Translations under genes and position numbers: made by a program | Notes under the pieces: generated by a model | Databases searched by the model: none | The model's input: only the letters and a program-made list of their open reading frames with translations | Told to the model about the DNA's origin: nothing | Shown: one piece after another, positions 48,274 through 57,572 of the stretch | Position numbering within the stretch: position 1 is the stretch's first letter | How the letters are laid out: each line of letters opens with the position of its first letter | Assembly: GCA_963817855.1 (NCBI GenBank) | Contig: CAWFQA010000001.1 | Coordinates: forward strand, 1,922,001 to 1,986,000 | Origin: JAKAAZ01 sp963817855 | Lineage (GTDB): Bacteria; Acidobacteriota; Terriglobia; Terriglobales; Acidobacteriaceae | Reading direction: 5' to 3' | Length of the DNA stretch: 64,000 nucleotides

Positions 48274-48918
48274 GTGAAGCAAATTATTGATGGCATATTG
48301 AAGTTTCAGACGGAAGTATTTCCAAATCAGAAGGCGCTGTTTCAGCAGTTATCGAACGGGCAGCGCCCACAGGCCATGTTTGTCGGCTGCTCTGATGCGC
48401 GCGTCATTCCCGAATTGTTCATGCAGCAGGGACCGGGCGATTTATTTGTCGTTCGCAACGCCGGCAACATTGTTCCACCCCATGGCGTCGCGCCCGGTGG
48501 CGTTTCTGCCAGCATTGAATACGCCGTTGCGGTCTTGGGCGTTCCGGACATCGTGATCTGCGGTCACTCCGGTTGCGGAGCGATGAGCGCGATTCTCAGC
48601 GGCAGCGAACACCTGAAAGCGCTTCCGGACGTTTCACGCTGGCTGAGTTTTGCCGACGCCGCGACCCAGGTAGTTGAACAGCAGCACGCACACCGGGAAC
48701 GCGCAGAGAAGTTGGATATTCTGGTGCGCGAAAATGTACTGGCGCAGATCGTGAATTTGCTGACGCATCCCGTGGTGGCCAACGCTGTTGCGTCAAAGCA
48801 AGTGCGGTTGCATGGCTGGGTGTTCGATATCGCCACAGCGGCGGTGATGACCTACAATGCTGAGGCGGGAGAGTTTATGCCACTCAGCCACGCATCATTC
48901 GTGGGTGCGAAATCCTGA
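48274..48918 (+). CDS. Beta-class carbonic anhydrase
   Basis: 214 residues. Zinc ligands C39 (VGCSDARV, with D41 and R43), H98 and C101 (CGHSGCGAM) are all present, as is the RNAGNIVPP segment. It interconverts CO2 and bicarbonate in the cytoplasm. GTG 48274 is used. Its last 24 bases overlap the end of the convergent yraN gene, so the two share 3' DNA. Confidence 0.92.
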   Translation: MKQIIDGILKFQTEVFPNQKALFQQLSNGQRPQAMFVGCSDARVIPELFMQQGPGDLFVVRNAGNIVPPHGVAPGGVSASIEYAVAVLGVPDIVICGHSGCGAMSAILSGSEHLKALPDVSRWLSFADAATQVVEQQHAHRERAEKLDILVRENVLAQIVNLLTHPVVANAVASKQVRLHGWVFDIATAAVMTYNAEAGEFMPLSHASFVGAKS

Positions 48919-49401
48919 CGGCGACGCATCATTCCAATCGAAGGCGCCACGGAACAATTCAAATTCCGGCCGTCCGCCCGGAAAATACACTGAAACAACG
49001 TCGAACCGTACCGGAATCAATTCCGAGTGCTCTAACTGACGGATGTATTCTCTCGCCATCCGCGCCAGGTTGCTTCGCTTGTCGTGGTCGACGGCTACTT
49101 CCGCTGGTTGAAAAGTACGCGAGCTGCGTGTTTTCACTTCAACAAAGCACAGCCACTCGCCATCCCATCCAATCAGGTCGATATCCCCACGCAGTTTTGG
49201 GCTGCTCCAGCGACGCGCCACAATCGTGTAACCCAATTCGCGGAGATAAAAATAGGTGGCGTCTTCCCCTCGCAAACCCGTCATCAAGTGGGCCGGATGC
49301 TTGGGCGATCGCGTCGACCGGGCAGCCGCCTGGTCCAGCCAACCCAGCGTTCTTTCAAAGAAAGACAGACGGGCGCGCCCTAGTTGGGAAATCGTTTGCA
49401 T
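48895..49401 (-). CDS. YraN/UPF0102-family endonuclease-like protein
   Basis: 168 residues. The core is the UPF0102 Holliday-junction-resolvase-like fold: GLRGEDATYFYLRELGYTIVARRW, then the nuclease motif GDIDLIGWDGEWLCFVEVKTR (D, E and K in the usual D-x(n)-E-x-K order). The biochemical role of the family is not established. The 39 residues before GLRGE are longer than in many homologues, and the start at 49401 lacks a clear ribosome site, so an internal start such as Met40 is possible. Confidence 0.85.
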   Translation of the reverse strand: MQTISQLGRARLSFFERTLGWLDQAAARSTRSPKHPAHLMTGLRGEDATYFYLRELGYTIVARRWSSPKLRGDIDLIGWDGEWLCFVEVKTRSSRTFQPAEVAVDHDKRSNLARMAREYIRQLEHSELIPVRFDVVSVYFPGGRPEFELFRGAFDWNDASPSGFRTHE

Positions 49402-49481
49402 AAGGAGTGTGAAACCACTCTAGCAAGCGACTTGCTCCAGGGGCAGAGAATTCGTGCTGCCCCTGTTGTCAAATCAGCCAC

Positions 49482-50894
49482 CTACGCCTTGGCGGTGGCC
49501 AGGGCGGGGAGGTGCTGGTGCTCAATTTGGGCAATACTTTCCTCCAGAATGTCGAGGGCAATGTCGGCTTCCTCCTGCGAAACGATCAAGGGCGGAGCCA
49601 GCCGGATCGAGGTCTCCCCGCAGCCCAGGATCAGCAATCCGCGGTCAAACGCGAGGGTCTCGATCTGGTTGCGCCACTCGGTGGCAACCTCGCGCGTGTC
49701 CTGATCTTTGACAATCTCGATGCCGATCATCAGGCCGCGTCCGCGAACCTCGCCGACGATCGGATGCCTTTTCGGCCACTCCTTCAAGCGCTGCATCATC
49801 GCGTTGCCTACCTTGACAGTATTGGCAACGCCTTCGCGCTCCAGAACATCCAGCGTCGCCATCGCCGCCGCAATTGACACCGGATTGCCGCCGAACGTGG
49901 AGGCGTGCGAGCCGGGCTTCCAATCCATAATGTGTGCGCGTGTCATGCAGATACTAAGTGGCATGCCGCTCGCGATGCCTTTGGCGATGCAAACGATATC
50001 CGGCTCGACGCCGGAATGCTCGATGGCCCACCACTTGCCGCTGCGGCCCACGCCCGACTGCACTTCGTCGGCGACCAGCAGAATGCCGTGACGATCGCAG
50101 ATCTCTCGCAGTTCCTGCATGAAAATTGTTGGCGCAACAACGTAACCGCCCTCGCCCTGAATCGGCTCAACAAAAATTGCAGCCACTTCTTCAGGAGGCA
50201 TCGTGGTCTTGAACAGTTTTTCTTCAATGAAGCGAGCACAACCCAGCGCGAACGCTTCTTCCTCCTGCGGACCGCCGCTGCATCCGCGATAGGCATACGG
50301 ATAGCGGACATGCGTGACGCCGGGAACAAGCGGGCCGAACCGGCGTCGTTGCTGGGCTTTTGAGGCCGTCAGCGAAAGCGCTCCCATCGTGCGGCCATGA
50401 AATGCTCCATAGAAAGCGATGATGTTCTGCCGTCCCGTGTGGTAGCGGGCCAGCTTCAGCGCACACTCAACTGCCTCGGCGCCGGAGTTGCCGTAGTAAA
50501 ACTTATGCGGTCCGGGCATGGGAGCAATCTTCGACACACGCTCGGCGAGCTGAATCATCGCCTCATAGTAAAAATCCGTTCCGGACATGTGGATCAATTC
50601 CGCAGCCTGCTCCTGAATCGCTTTCACAACTTCCGGATGACAATGCCCGGTGGAGCAGACGCCAATTCCGGCCGCGAAATCGAGAAACTGATTGCCGTCG
50701 ACATCTTCGATACGCATGCCGCGGCCACGCTTGGCAACCAGCGGATAGGATCGCGTGTAGCTGGGGGAGAGCCATTTCGTGTCAGCATCAACCACCGCTT
50801 TGGCCTTGGGGCCCGGCAGCGGGCCTACAAGCTTTGGGCCAAACTTCGCGTAGTTGTCAGAGTTCCTGTAGGAAACGGTTCCGTTGTTCTGCAT
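49482..50894 (-). CDS. Class III aminotransferase (4-aminobutyrate/acetylornithine type)
   Basis: 470 residues, PLP fold type I. YYGNSGAEAVECALKLARYHTGR, FYGAFHGRTMGALSLTASK, VEPIQGEGGYVVAPTIFMQELREICDRHGILLVADEVQSGVGR and the PLP lysine in CIAKGIASGMP fit the GabT/ArgD subgroup. It transfers an amino group from an omega- or alpha-amino donor to a keto acid. The N-terminal 25 residues (RNSDNYAKFGPKLVGPLPGP) match homologues annotated as acetylornithine-family aminotransferases. It lies 80 bases upstream of yraN on the same strand; a true arg context is absent, so GABA or lysine-type substrates are equally possible. Confidence 0.85.
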   Translation of the reverse strand: MQNNGTVSYRNSDNYAKFGPKLVGPLPGPKAKAVVDADTKWLSPSYTRSYPLVAKRGRGMRIEDVDGNQFLDFAAGIGVCSTGHCHPEVVKAIQEQAAELIHMSGTDFYYEAMIQLAERVSKIAPMPGPHKFYYGNSGAEAVECALKLARYHTGRQNIIAFYGAFHGRTMGALSLTASKAQQRRRFGPLVPGVTHVRYPYAYRGCSGGPQEEEAFALGCARFIEEKLFKTTMPPEEVAAIFVEPIQGEGGYVVAPTIFMQELREICDRHGILLVADEVQSGVGRSGKWWAIEHSGVEPDIVCIAKGIASGMPLSICMTRAHIMDWKPGSHASTFGGNPVSIAAAMATLDVLEREGVANTVKVGNAMMQRLKEWPKRHPIVGEVRGRGLMIGIEIVKDQDTREVATEWRNQIETLAFDRGLLILGCGETSIRLAPPLIVSQEEADIALDILEESIAQIEHQHLPALATAKA

Positions 50895-51305
50895 CGTAGC
50901 TGTCCTCGCAATTGGAAGTGTGGGTGCAGGCTGATAAATCGCGCCAGCCGAGCAAATTTCAGAGTGAGAAACTCAAGGATTTTTTCGAAGCCGCTTGGAG
51001 CAGGGCTCACGCTCGCATGTTCGCCAGACGAGGTGCGGACAGCTTAGTCGCTGCCGAACAGACTAGGTCGCAGCCAGGTGGGCAGGCTGTGCAGGTGCGG
51101 TCGCGGGTGCTCTTGTTCCACACGCATCGTGGGAATGTGGCAGCCGGACTCGACAATTGTGGCAGAGGGTCTGCGCATAAGAAACCTGACGGAAACAGTA
51201 TAGCGTGATTGGCAAAATTGGTTGACATAAAAATTCTGCGAATCGCGAATCACGAGTTCGTTTGCATCGAGAACACACGCAAGTCACCTAGAATACTTGG
51301 AGACC
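50895..51305. other. Divergent intergenic region, aminotransferase/DMT permease
   Basis: 411 bases. On the minus strand, a short frame around 51170-51100 encodes CHNCRVRLPHSHDACG, which recalls a zinc ribbon but lacks the fourth Cys and has no convincing start, so I do not call it. No other structure was seen apart from an AT-rich stretch near 51215-51235 that may be a promoter. Confidence 0.4.
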
Positions 51306-52265
51306 ATGGAGACTCCCCGCACCGGCCACGCTTCTTCACCTGCTGTGATGTTTGCATTTGGCTGCGTGTACATTTGCTGGGGCGCCACCTATACGGCTGC
51401 GCGGCTGGGCGTCCATTTCGTTCCAGCTCCGGCGTTGGCGGGCGTGCGGCTGTTTGACAAGCGGCTCCGCAATGCTGGGCTTCATGGCCCTCCGCGGAAA
51501 GCGCTTGCTGGGCGGCATGCGAGAAATGCGCCGCCTGTTTATTCTCGGTGTGCTGATGCTCTTCTTCGGTAACGTCGGTCTGGTTTGGGCGGAGTTCTAT
51601 CTTCCCAGCGGCTTTGCGGCACTGTTGGTCGCCATCATTCCCGTGTACGTCGCAGTGATTGAGTGGTTAATGCCACATGGTGAGCGGCTGCGTACAAGCG
51701 GTGAAATCGGTCTGGCATTAGGATTTATTGGTCTCGTCGTTCTCGCGTTTCCGATCGCTCGCACCGGATTCAGCGGTGACTGGCATCAGCTGGTTGCGAT
51801 TGTGATTCTGCTTCTGGGAGCGCTGTCGTTTTCCGTTGGATCCGTCTGGTCGCGCGGAACACGCTTTTCGCTCGACCCATTCGTCTGCGCGGGGTGGGAA
51901 ATGCTCGCCGCCTGCGTTTGCGATTTGGTGTTGGCAACCGTGCGCCATCAATGGGGCCGCGCAGCCTGGAACGACGAAAGTGTTTCTGCAATCGCGTTTC
52001 TCGTGCTCTTTGGATCGCTCGCATTGGATTCTCTGCTTACACTTGGCTCTTGCAGAATGTTCCGGTATCCAAAGTGGCGACCTACGCGTATGTCAATCCC
52101 ATGGTGGCTGTGCTTTTAGGAGCGATCGTGTTGGGTGAACGCCTGCATGGCAATGAGTGGATCGGCATGGTCATGATTCTGGTAGCGGTCTTTCTGGTGA
52201 CTTCATCCAAAATGCAGCCGGATCATGAAATCCCGGAAATTGAGTCGATGGCGGTCGAGAGCTAA
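51306..52265 (+). CDS. EamA/DMT-family permease, two compensating frameshifts
   Basis: About 320 residues when repaired, with roughly ten hydrophobic segments: FAFGCVYICWGATYTAARLG at the start, LFFGNVGLVWAEFYLPSGFAALLVAIIPVYVAVIEWL in the middle and SAYTWLLQNVPVSKVATYAYVNPMVAVLLG near the end, the last being a strong EamA signature. The frame changes twice: near 51456 one extra base separates RLF from TSGSAMLGF, and near 52026 one missing base separates VLFGSLA from IGFSAYTW. ATG 51306 has GGAG four bases before it. Substrate unknown. Confidence 0.78.
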
Positions 52266-52301
52266 TGTCGATTCCGATTGGCGCGAGCAAGACAGACAGG
52301 A

Positions 52302-53780
52302 TTATTTTCTGTGCCAGCGTACGCCGTCCGCACTGTCTTCCAGCAGGATTCCCTTTTCAGCAAGCTCCTTGCGAATGGCGTCGGCGCGATCGAAATCGCG
52401 CGATTTGCGGGCCGTGGTCCTCTCCTCGACTAATTTGTCGATCGCCTCGTCGCTCAAGGAATATCCAGCGACGAGTTCCGAAGTGGCCTCGTTCAGCCGA
52501 TTTTCTTTCGCCGCCCAGTCGAGCGCAAACCTGGTGACGGCAGCATCGTGATCCTCAAGCACCGCGAATACCTGGTCAAACTTTGCAAGCAGATCGAGAA
52601 TTGGTTCAACGTTGTCCTGCTTCAATTCGCCGCGATCCGCGCTGGAGTTGGCCAGGCGAACCAGCTCGAAAATTGCTGCCCGCGCTTCGGCGGTGTTCAA
52701 GTCATCTTCCAGCGACGCGATGAAGTTTTTACCCGCACGTTCCGTCGCTTCCTGGACGGATGCATCGCTGCCGGCAGGAAACTCTCCGGTGCGCATTCGC
52801 TGGGCGAAGGTGCGCAGCCGCTCCACGGCATTGGTTGATTCCGTCAGTCCTTCAAAGGTGAAATTCAACTGGTTGCGATAGGGAACTGCAGTCAGTAGAA
52901 ATCGAATCGCCGAAGCCTTGTATCCGCGTAGCAACAGGTCGCGCAGGGTATAGAAGTTGCCCAGCGACTTCGACATCTTTTTGCCTTCCACCAACAGAAA
53001 ACGAATATGCATCCAATGGCGGGCAAATGTTGTTCCGCTCGCCGACTCCGACTGCGCAATCTCATTTTCATGATGCGGGAACATCAGATCTTCGCCGCCG
53101 GTATGCAGATCGAACGTTTCGCCCAGGTAGGCCGTTGCCATGGCAGAGCATTCAATGTGCCAGCCGGGCCGACCCGGCCCCAATTGAGTATCCCAATGAA
53201 ACTCGCCGGGCTTGGCTGCCTTCCACAAGGCAAAATCGCGGGCGCTGTCTTTGTCATATTCGTCGACATCGACGCGCGCGCCATCTTCCATTCCCGCCAA
53301 ATCTTTTTTTGACAGTTTGCCGTATCCAGGAAAGCTGTGGATGCGGAAATAATATGAACCGTTTTCACCGCGATAAGCGCAGTCGCGTTCCACCAGCTTT
53401 TCAATCAGGTTGACCATCAATGGAATATTCTCTGTAGCTCGCGCCAAATATTCCGGCTGTTCGATGCCCAGCGCCTTCAGGTCTTCTAGAAATGCGGCTT
53501 CATACTTAGCCGTGTAATCGCCGATGGAAAGGCCTGCGGCCGCCGCCTTGGCCATGATCTTGTCGTCGACATCGGTGATGTTCATGACATGGCGCAGCGG
53601 CACTCCCTGCAGCTTTAGAAAGCGCCGCAGAATGTCCACATGAATAAACGTGCGGAAGTTGCCGATATGGCCGTAGTCGTACACAGTGGGTCCGCAGGCG
53701 TACATGCCGAGCGGCTGCGCGGGCTGCGGCTTCAGCTCCTCGACTTGTCCGCTGAGCGTGTTATAGAGGCGAAGTGACAT
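52302..53780 (-). CDS. cysS: Cysteinyl-tRNA synthetase
   Basis: 492 residues, the normal length. It charges tRNA-Cys with cysteine using ATP. Class I landmarks are clear: the zinc-site Cys and HIGH-like motif in YACGPTVYDYGHIGNFRT, the second zinc Cys in GWHIECSAM, zinc His/Glu in FPHHENEIAQSE and KMSKS in GKKMSKSLGN. It begins 43 bases after the restored tsaD stop on the same strand, so tsaD and cysS are likely co-transcribed. Confidence 0.96.
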   Translation of the reverse strand: MSLRLYNTLSGQVEELKPQPAQPLGMYACGPTVYDYGHIGNFRTFIHVDILRRFLKLQGVPLRHVMNITDVDDKIMAKAAAAGLSIGDYTAKYEAAFLEDLKALGIEQPEYLARATENIPLMVNLIEKLVERDCAYRGENGSYYFRIHSFPGYGKLSKKDLAGMEDGARVDVDEYDKDSARDFALWKAAKPGEFHWDTQLGPGRPGWHIECSAMATAYLGETFDLHTGGEDLMFPHHENEIAQSESASGTTFARHWMHIRFLLVEGKKMSKSLGNFYTLRDLLLRGYKASAIRFLLTAVPYRNQLNFTFEGLTESTNAVERLRTFAQRMRTGEFPAGSDASVQEATERAGKNFIASLEDDLNTAEARAAIFELVRLANSSADRGELKQDNVEPILDLLAKFDQVFAVLEDHDAAVTRFALDWAAKENRLNEATSELVAGYSLSDEAIDKLVEERTTARKSRDFDRADAIRKELAEKGILLEDSADGVRWHRK

Positions 53781-53823
53781 GCAATTTCTGATTGTACGGG
53801 CAAACCGCCAAAATGAAAGCGAC

Positions 53824-55013
53824 CTAGCCCAACGACAGCGACGGCTCGGCGGTCAGGCTCTCCGTTGCGACATCGCCCGAAACGATATTTTGGCCATGCC
53901 GCAGCGGCGATCATTGCGGCGTTGTCAGTCGAAAGCTCCAGCGCTGGAAATGTGACCGGCAGGCGATGTTTTCGCGCCTCTGCCAGAAAATGCTGGCGCA
54001 ATTCGCGATTTGCGGCCACCCCTCCGGAGACCACAATGCTCGCCACATGAAAGCTCTCTGCCGCCTTCAACGTTTTTCGAACCAGATCTTCGACCACAGC
54101 CCGCTGAAACGACGCGATTAGGTTGAGCGTTTCTGTGTCGCAAAGCTCCAGCGCGGCGGCAGGCTTTGCATCGACGACCTTTGCCAGCGCTGCTCGGCGA
54201 GCTTCAATCGAGGATTTCAAGTCGTGCAACTGCACGTAGCGCAGGACAGCCGTTTTTAATCCACTAAATGAAAATAAAAATCGAGGGCTTTGAGCCTGCG
54301 CCGCTCGATACGGTTTTTGCTTCACAGTGATGGGGCCGAACGGAATGGCATGCGGATTTCCATGTTGCGCCAGCCAGTCGATCCACGGACCACCGGGATA
54401 TCCCAGCCCGAGGAGTTTGGACACTTTGTCGAAGGCTTCGCCGGCCGCATCATCCACGGTTCTACCGATGTTTTTATATTGCCAGGTGCCGTGAGTTTCT
54501 TCCGCCAGATACAGATGCGTGTGTCCGCCGGAAACCACCAGCGCCAGCGTCGGCTGCGCCAGCGTTTGTTGCAGCTTTTTTGCTTCGAGCAACACGGCGT
54601 GGATATGTCCCTCCAGATGATTGACGGCGATCAAGCGGCTTATTTAACGCGAACGCAAGGCCTTTGGCATACATCACTCCAACCAGCAACGCTCCTGCCA
54701 GGCCCGGTCCTTCCGTGACGGCAGTTGCGTCCAAATCTTGCAGGCTGCACCCCGCTTCTCGCAAAGCCGTCCGAACCACCGGAACAATATTCTGCAGATG
54801 TTCACGCGAGGCCAGCTCGGGAACGACCCCGCCATACGGCGCGTGAGTGCGGATTTGCGATGCGATCACGTTCGATAGGACCTCCGCCCCGCCGCGCACA
54901 ACGGCCGCTCCAGTTTCGTCGCAGGAGCTCTCAATCCCGAGAATTAATCCGGTCCGGGGCGTTGGTTCGGACGTCTGCGGCGCGTCAGAACTGGAGGGAA
55001 GCGTAGGAGACAT
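53824..55013 (-). CDS. tsaD: tRNA N6-adenosine threonylcarbamoyltransferase, two frameshifts
   Basis: The Kae1/TsaD protein transfers threonylcarbamoyl to A37 of ANN-decoding tRNAs. The first frame has GIESSCDETGAAVV and YGGVVPELASREH; the second has IAVNHLEGHIHAVLLEA (metal His pair), VSGGHTHLYL, DDAAGEAFDKVSKLLGLGYPGGP and STDNAAMIA. An extra base at 54632 separates FALNKPL from IAVNHLEGH. A second extra base in TTT near 53884 carries the frame past the natural end; removing it gives SGDVATESLTAEPSLSLG and a stop at 53824-53826. As the gene is essential in most bacteria, both breaks are probably sequence errors. Confidence 0.9.
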
Positions 55014-55065
55014 GTCACCATGGTAAAGGCAGCGCTCCAGTTGCTGCGCTATCCAGGTCCGTGCA

Positions 55066-56466
55066 ATGACCCTCAGCCACCCTTCCGTACCCGCATTCGC
55101 GCGTCAGCAGGCAGCCACGCAGATTGTCGAGCGACTGCGCGCGGCAGGTCACGTGGCCTATTTTGCTGGCGGCTGCGTGCGCGATTTGTTGCTGGGCCGG
55201 GAGCCGTTGGACTTTGACGTGGCCACCAGCGCGACGCCGGAGCAAGTGCTGGCCATGTTTCCGCGCACATTTGCCGTCGGCGCGCAGTTTGGTGTGGTGC
55301 TGGTAGTCGACGCCTACGAGCAAGCGGAAATTTTGACCGAGGTGGCGACCTTTCGCAACGATGGCGCTTACAAGGATGGCCGCCGCCCGGAGTCTGTCTC
55401 GTACACGGAGTCTGCGGAACAAGATGTTTTGCGGCGCGACTTCACCATCAACGGCATGCTGCTCGATCCGCAACGGCTCGATGCTTCGGGAAACCTCGGC
55501 GATGCGGTTCTGGATTTTGTTGGCGGCAGGGAAGACCTGCAACGGGGGATCATTCGCGCCATTGGCGACCCACGCCGGCGTTTTGACGAAGACAAGCTGC
55601 GCATGTTGCGAGCGGTTCGATTTGCGGCTCGGTTTGGATTTGAGATTGAAGACAAAACCCTGCGCGCAATTCGTGCGGCAGCTCCCGAGGTTGATCAGGT
55701 CAGCCGCGAGCGTGTGCGCGAAGAACTGACGCGCATGTTGACGGAAGGTGCAGCTCGGCGTGCGTTTGAATTGCTCGAACAAGCTGGATTGCTGGTGGAA
55801 GTTCTGCCGGAAGTGGCGCGCATGCGCGGTGTCGAGCAACCGCCACAATATCACCCGGAAGGTGATGTATGGATCCATACGCTTATGCTGCTGGAGCAGC
55901 TGCCAGCGGGAGTCCCGGCGACGCTGGCGTGGGGAGCGCTGCTGCACGATGTCGGCAAGCCCGCCACATTTCGGGTCGCGCCCGATCGCATCCGCTTCGA
56001 CGGCCATGTAGAAGTAGGAGTGCGCATGGCAGAAGAAATCTGCCACAGTCTACGTATGTCGAACAGCGATACGGAGCAGATTCTGGCGCTGGTGGCAAAT
56101 CACATGCGCTTTGCCGACGTGGAAAAAATGCGCGATTCAACGCTGAAGCGTTTTTTTCGTCTCAACCGTTTCGACGAGCATCTCGCGCTGCATCGCATGG
56201 ATTGCATGGCCAGCCACAGAGATCTTTCGCTCTACAAATTTGCGCTGGAAAGGTATGAAACAGCGGAGCCGGAGCAGATTCGTCCCACCCCGCTGATTAC
56301 CGGCGACGATTTGATCGCGCTTGGATATCGACCAGGCCCGGATTTTCGAACCATGTTGAATCTTGTTGAGGACGCCCAGTTGGAGGGGGCAATCCATACC
56401 CGGGAAGAAGCCTTGGCGATGATCGCGGAGCGATTTCCAGGCCCACGAGGCGGGCGTAAAAAGTAG
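55066..56466 (+). CDS. CCA tRNA nucleotidyltransferase/poly(A) polymerase family
   Basis: 466 residues. The nucleotidyltransferase head has FAGGCVRDLLLGREPLDFDVATSA (with the paired catalytic Asp) and RRDFTINGML; RAVRFAARFGFEIE follows, and an HD-type domain (LLHDVGKP, NHMRFADV) sits in the C-terminal half. It adds CCA to tRNA 3' ends or A tails to RNA; the HD domain favours a tRNA role, but the two activities are hard to separate by sequence. ATG 55066 lies 52 bases from the divergent tsaD start. Confidence 0.88.
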   Translation: MTLSHPSVPAFARQQAATQIVERLRAAGHVAYFAGGCVRDLLLGREPLDFDVATSATPEQVLAMFPRTFAVGAQFGVVLVVDAYEQAEILTEVATFRNDGAYKDGRRPESVSYTESAEQDVLRRDFTINGMLLDPQRLDASGNLGDAVLDFVGGREDLQRGIIRAIGDPRRRFDEDKLRMLRAVRFAARFGFEIEDKTLRAIRAAAPEVDQVSRERVREELTRMLTEGAARRAFELLEQAGLLVEVLPEVARMRGVEQPPQYHPEGDVWIHTLMLLEQLPAGVPATLAWGALLHDVGKPATFRVAPDRIRFDGHVEVGVRMAEEICHSLRMSNSDTEQILALVANHMRFADVEKMRDSTLKRFFRLNRFDEHLALHRMDCMASHRDLSLYKFALERYETAEPEQIRPTPLITGDDLIALGYRPGPDFRTMLNLVEDAQLEGAIHTREEALAMIAERFPGPRGGRKK

Positions 56467-56519
56467 TTGCTAAGGCAACCATTATGGTGGAATTGCTTGC
56501 CTTAACAACCAATTCCACC
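56466..56519. terminator. Interleaved inverted repeats (pseudoknot-capable) between convergent genes
   Basis: Arm 1 (56466-56478) pairs with 56497-56509 at 12 of 13 positions. Arm 2, GGTGGAATTG (56486-56495), pairs perfectly with CAATTCCACC (56510-56519). The order is X, Y, X', Y', so the transcript can form two exclusive hairpins or one H-type pseudoknot. It begins at the end of the CCA/poly(A)-polymerase gene and lies before the convergent superoxide dismutase stop; a weak T-rich stretch follows at 56521-56530. Confidence 0.45.
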
Positions 56520-56554
56520 AGTTTGCTTTTGCATCGAAGTCAGTGCAAGTCCGA

Positions 56555-57166
56555 CTACTTGCCGGCTAATTCGAAGCGCTTGTTAATTTCTTCCCAATTC
56601 ACCGTGTTCCACCAGGCAGCCAAGTATTCGGGACGCTTGTTTTGATACTTCAGGTAATACGCATGTTCCCAAACGTCATTTCCCAGGATAGGGAAATGGC
56701 CCTGTATGAACGGACTGTCCTGATTGGCGGTGGTGACGATCTTCAGCTTGCCGCCGTCATAAATCAACCAGCCCCAGCCGGAGCCGAATTGCTTGGCGGT
56801 GGTTTCGTTGAACTGCTTCTTGAAATCCTCGAAGCTGCCAAAATCTTTCTTGATCTGGTCGGCGATCTTGCCAGTAGGCTCTCCGCCGCCCTTGGGTTTC
56901 ATGATCTGCCAGAACATGGTGTGGTTCACATGGCCGCCGGCGTTGTTGCGGACGGTGGTGCGAACATCTTCCGGAACGCTGTCCAGTTTGCGCAACAAAT
57001 CTTCTGCCGGACGGTTCGCCAGCTCGGGATGCTTTTCGATGGCCGCATTCAGGTTGTTGACGTAGGCCTGGTGATGCTTGTCGTGGTGCAAATGCATGGT
57101 GGTTTCGTCGATGTGGGGTTCAAGGGCGGCGTAGTCGTATGGAAGTGGTGGAACTTCGTGTGCCAA
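56555..57166 (-). CDS. Fe/Mn superoxide dismutase
   Basis: 203 residues. The four metal ligands are visible: His in MHLHHDKHHQAYV, His in GGHVNHTMFW, and Asp and His in DVWEHAYYLKYQN. GSGWGWLIYDGGKL is also canonical. It disproportionates superoxide, probably in the cytoplasm as no signal peptide is seen. The start is TTG 57166, fixed by AGGAGGA a few bases upstream; the longer open frame before it has no ribosome site. Mn or Fe preference cannot be read with certainty. Confidence 0.93.
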   Translation of the reverse strand: MAHEVPPLPYDYAALEPHIDETTMHLHHDKHHQAYVNNLNAAIEKHPELANRPAEDLLRKLDSVPEDVRTTVRNNAGGHVNHTMFWQIMKPKGGGEPTGKIADQIKKDFGSFEDFKKQFNETTAKQFGSGWGWLIYDGGKLKIVTTANQDSPFIQGHFPILGNDVWEHAYYLKYQNKRPEYLAAWWNTVNWEEINKRFELAGK

Positions 57167-57572
57167 TGGAATCCTCCTGTGTTTATCGCAGGTTTGCCTG
57201 CTTTGTAGGTTCGCTGTTCGTAGGATAGTGCCGGTGAAGGTTGGGTTCCCGCAGCACTCCACGGATGTGTCCGGCAAACGGAAACGACAGCCGAACGAAC
57301 AACCTTGCGGGATCAGTCGATACAATTCGAGCGCACGGTCATTTTACGCTCGAGGATCAATACCCGCAGTCATTTCACTCAGTTGGATGCAGGCATGGCC
57401 GATCCAGTCGCAACTAAAATGTGTTTCTTTCGTCCAGTTCAGGAATCGAACCCTTGTGCGAAGCGTCTATGCATTCAGATGAGGCAAATGGGATTCATGA
57501 GAGTGGAATCATTGTCGATTCGGGTCGCTCTTGCCACAGCCGGCAAATTAGAACTGCATTTTTGGAGGGTTA
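57167..57572. other. Divergent intergenic region, superoxide dismutase/GH15
   Basis: 406 bases without a supported gene. It contains a tRNA T-arm-like stretch near 57440-57455 (minus strand) that has no matching acceptor or anticodon arm. No clear operator was seen; GGAGGG precedes the GH15 start. Confidence 0.4.

Noticed and set aside
49438..49465. Hairpin CAGGGGCAG-N10-CTGCCCCTG downstream of the 49482-50894 aminotransferase
   Set aside because: The stem is perfect, but neither strand has a T-tract after it, so I did not call it a terminator; it may still be a 3' stabilising hairpin.
51063..51228. Short minus-strand frame with CHNCRVRLPHSHDACG resembling a zinc ribbon
   Set aside because: The fourth Cys is missing, two overlapping frames give equally long products, and there is no good start or ribosome site.
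57425..57490. tRNA-like T-arm on the minus strand (GGGTTCGATTCC)
   Set aside because: No matching acceptor stem about 70 bases upstream and no anticodon arm with U33 in place. Likely chance or a very decayed relic.
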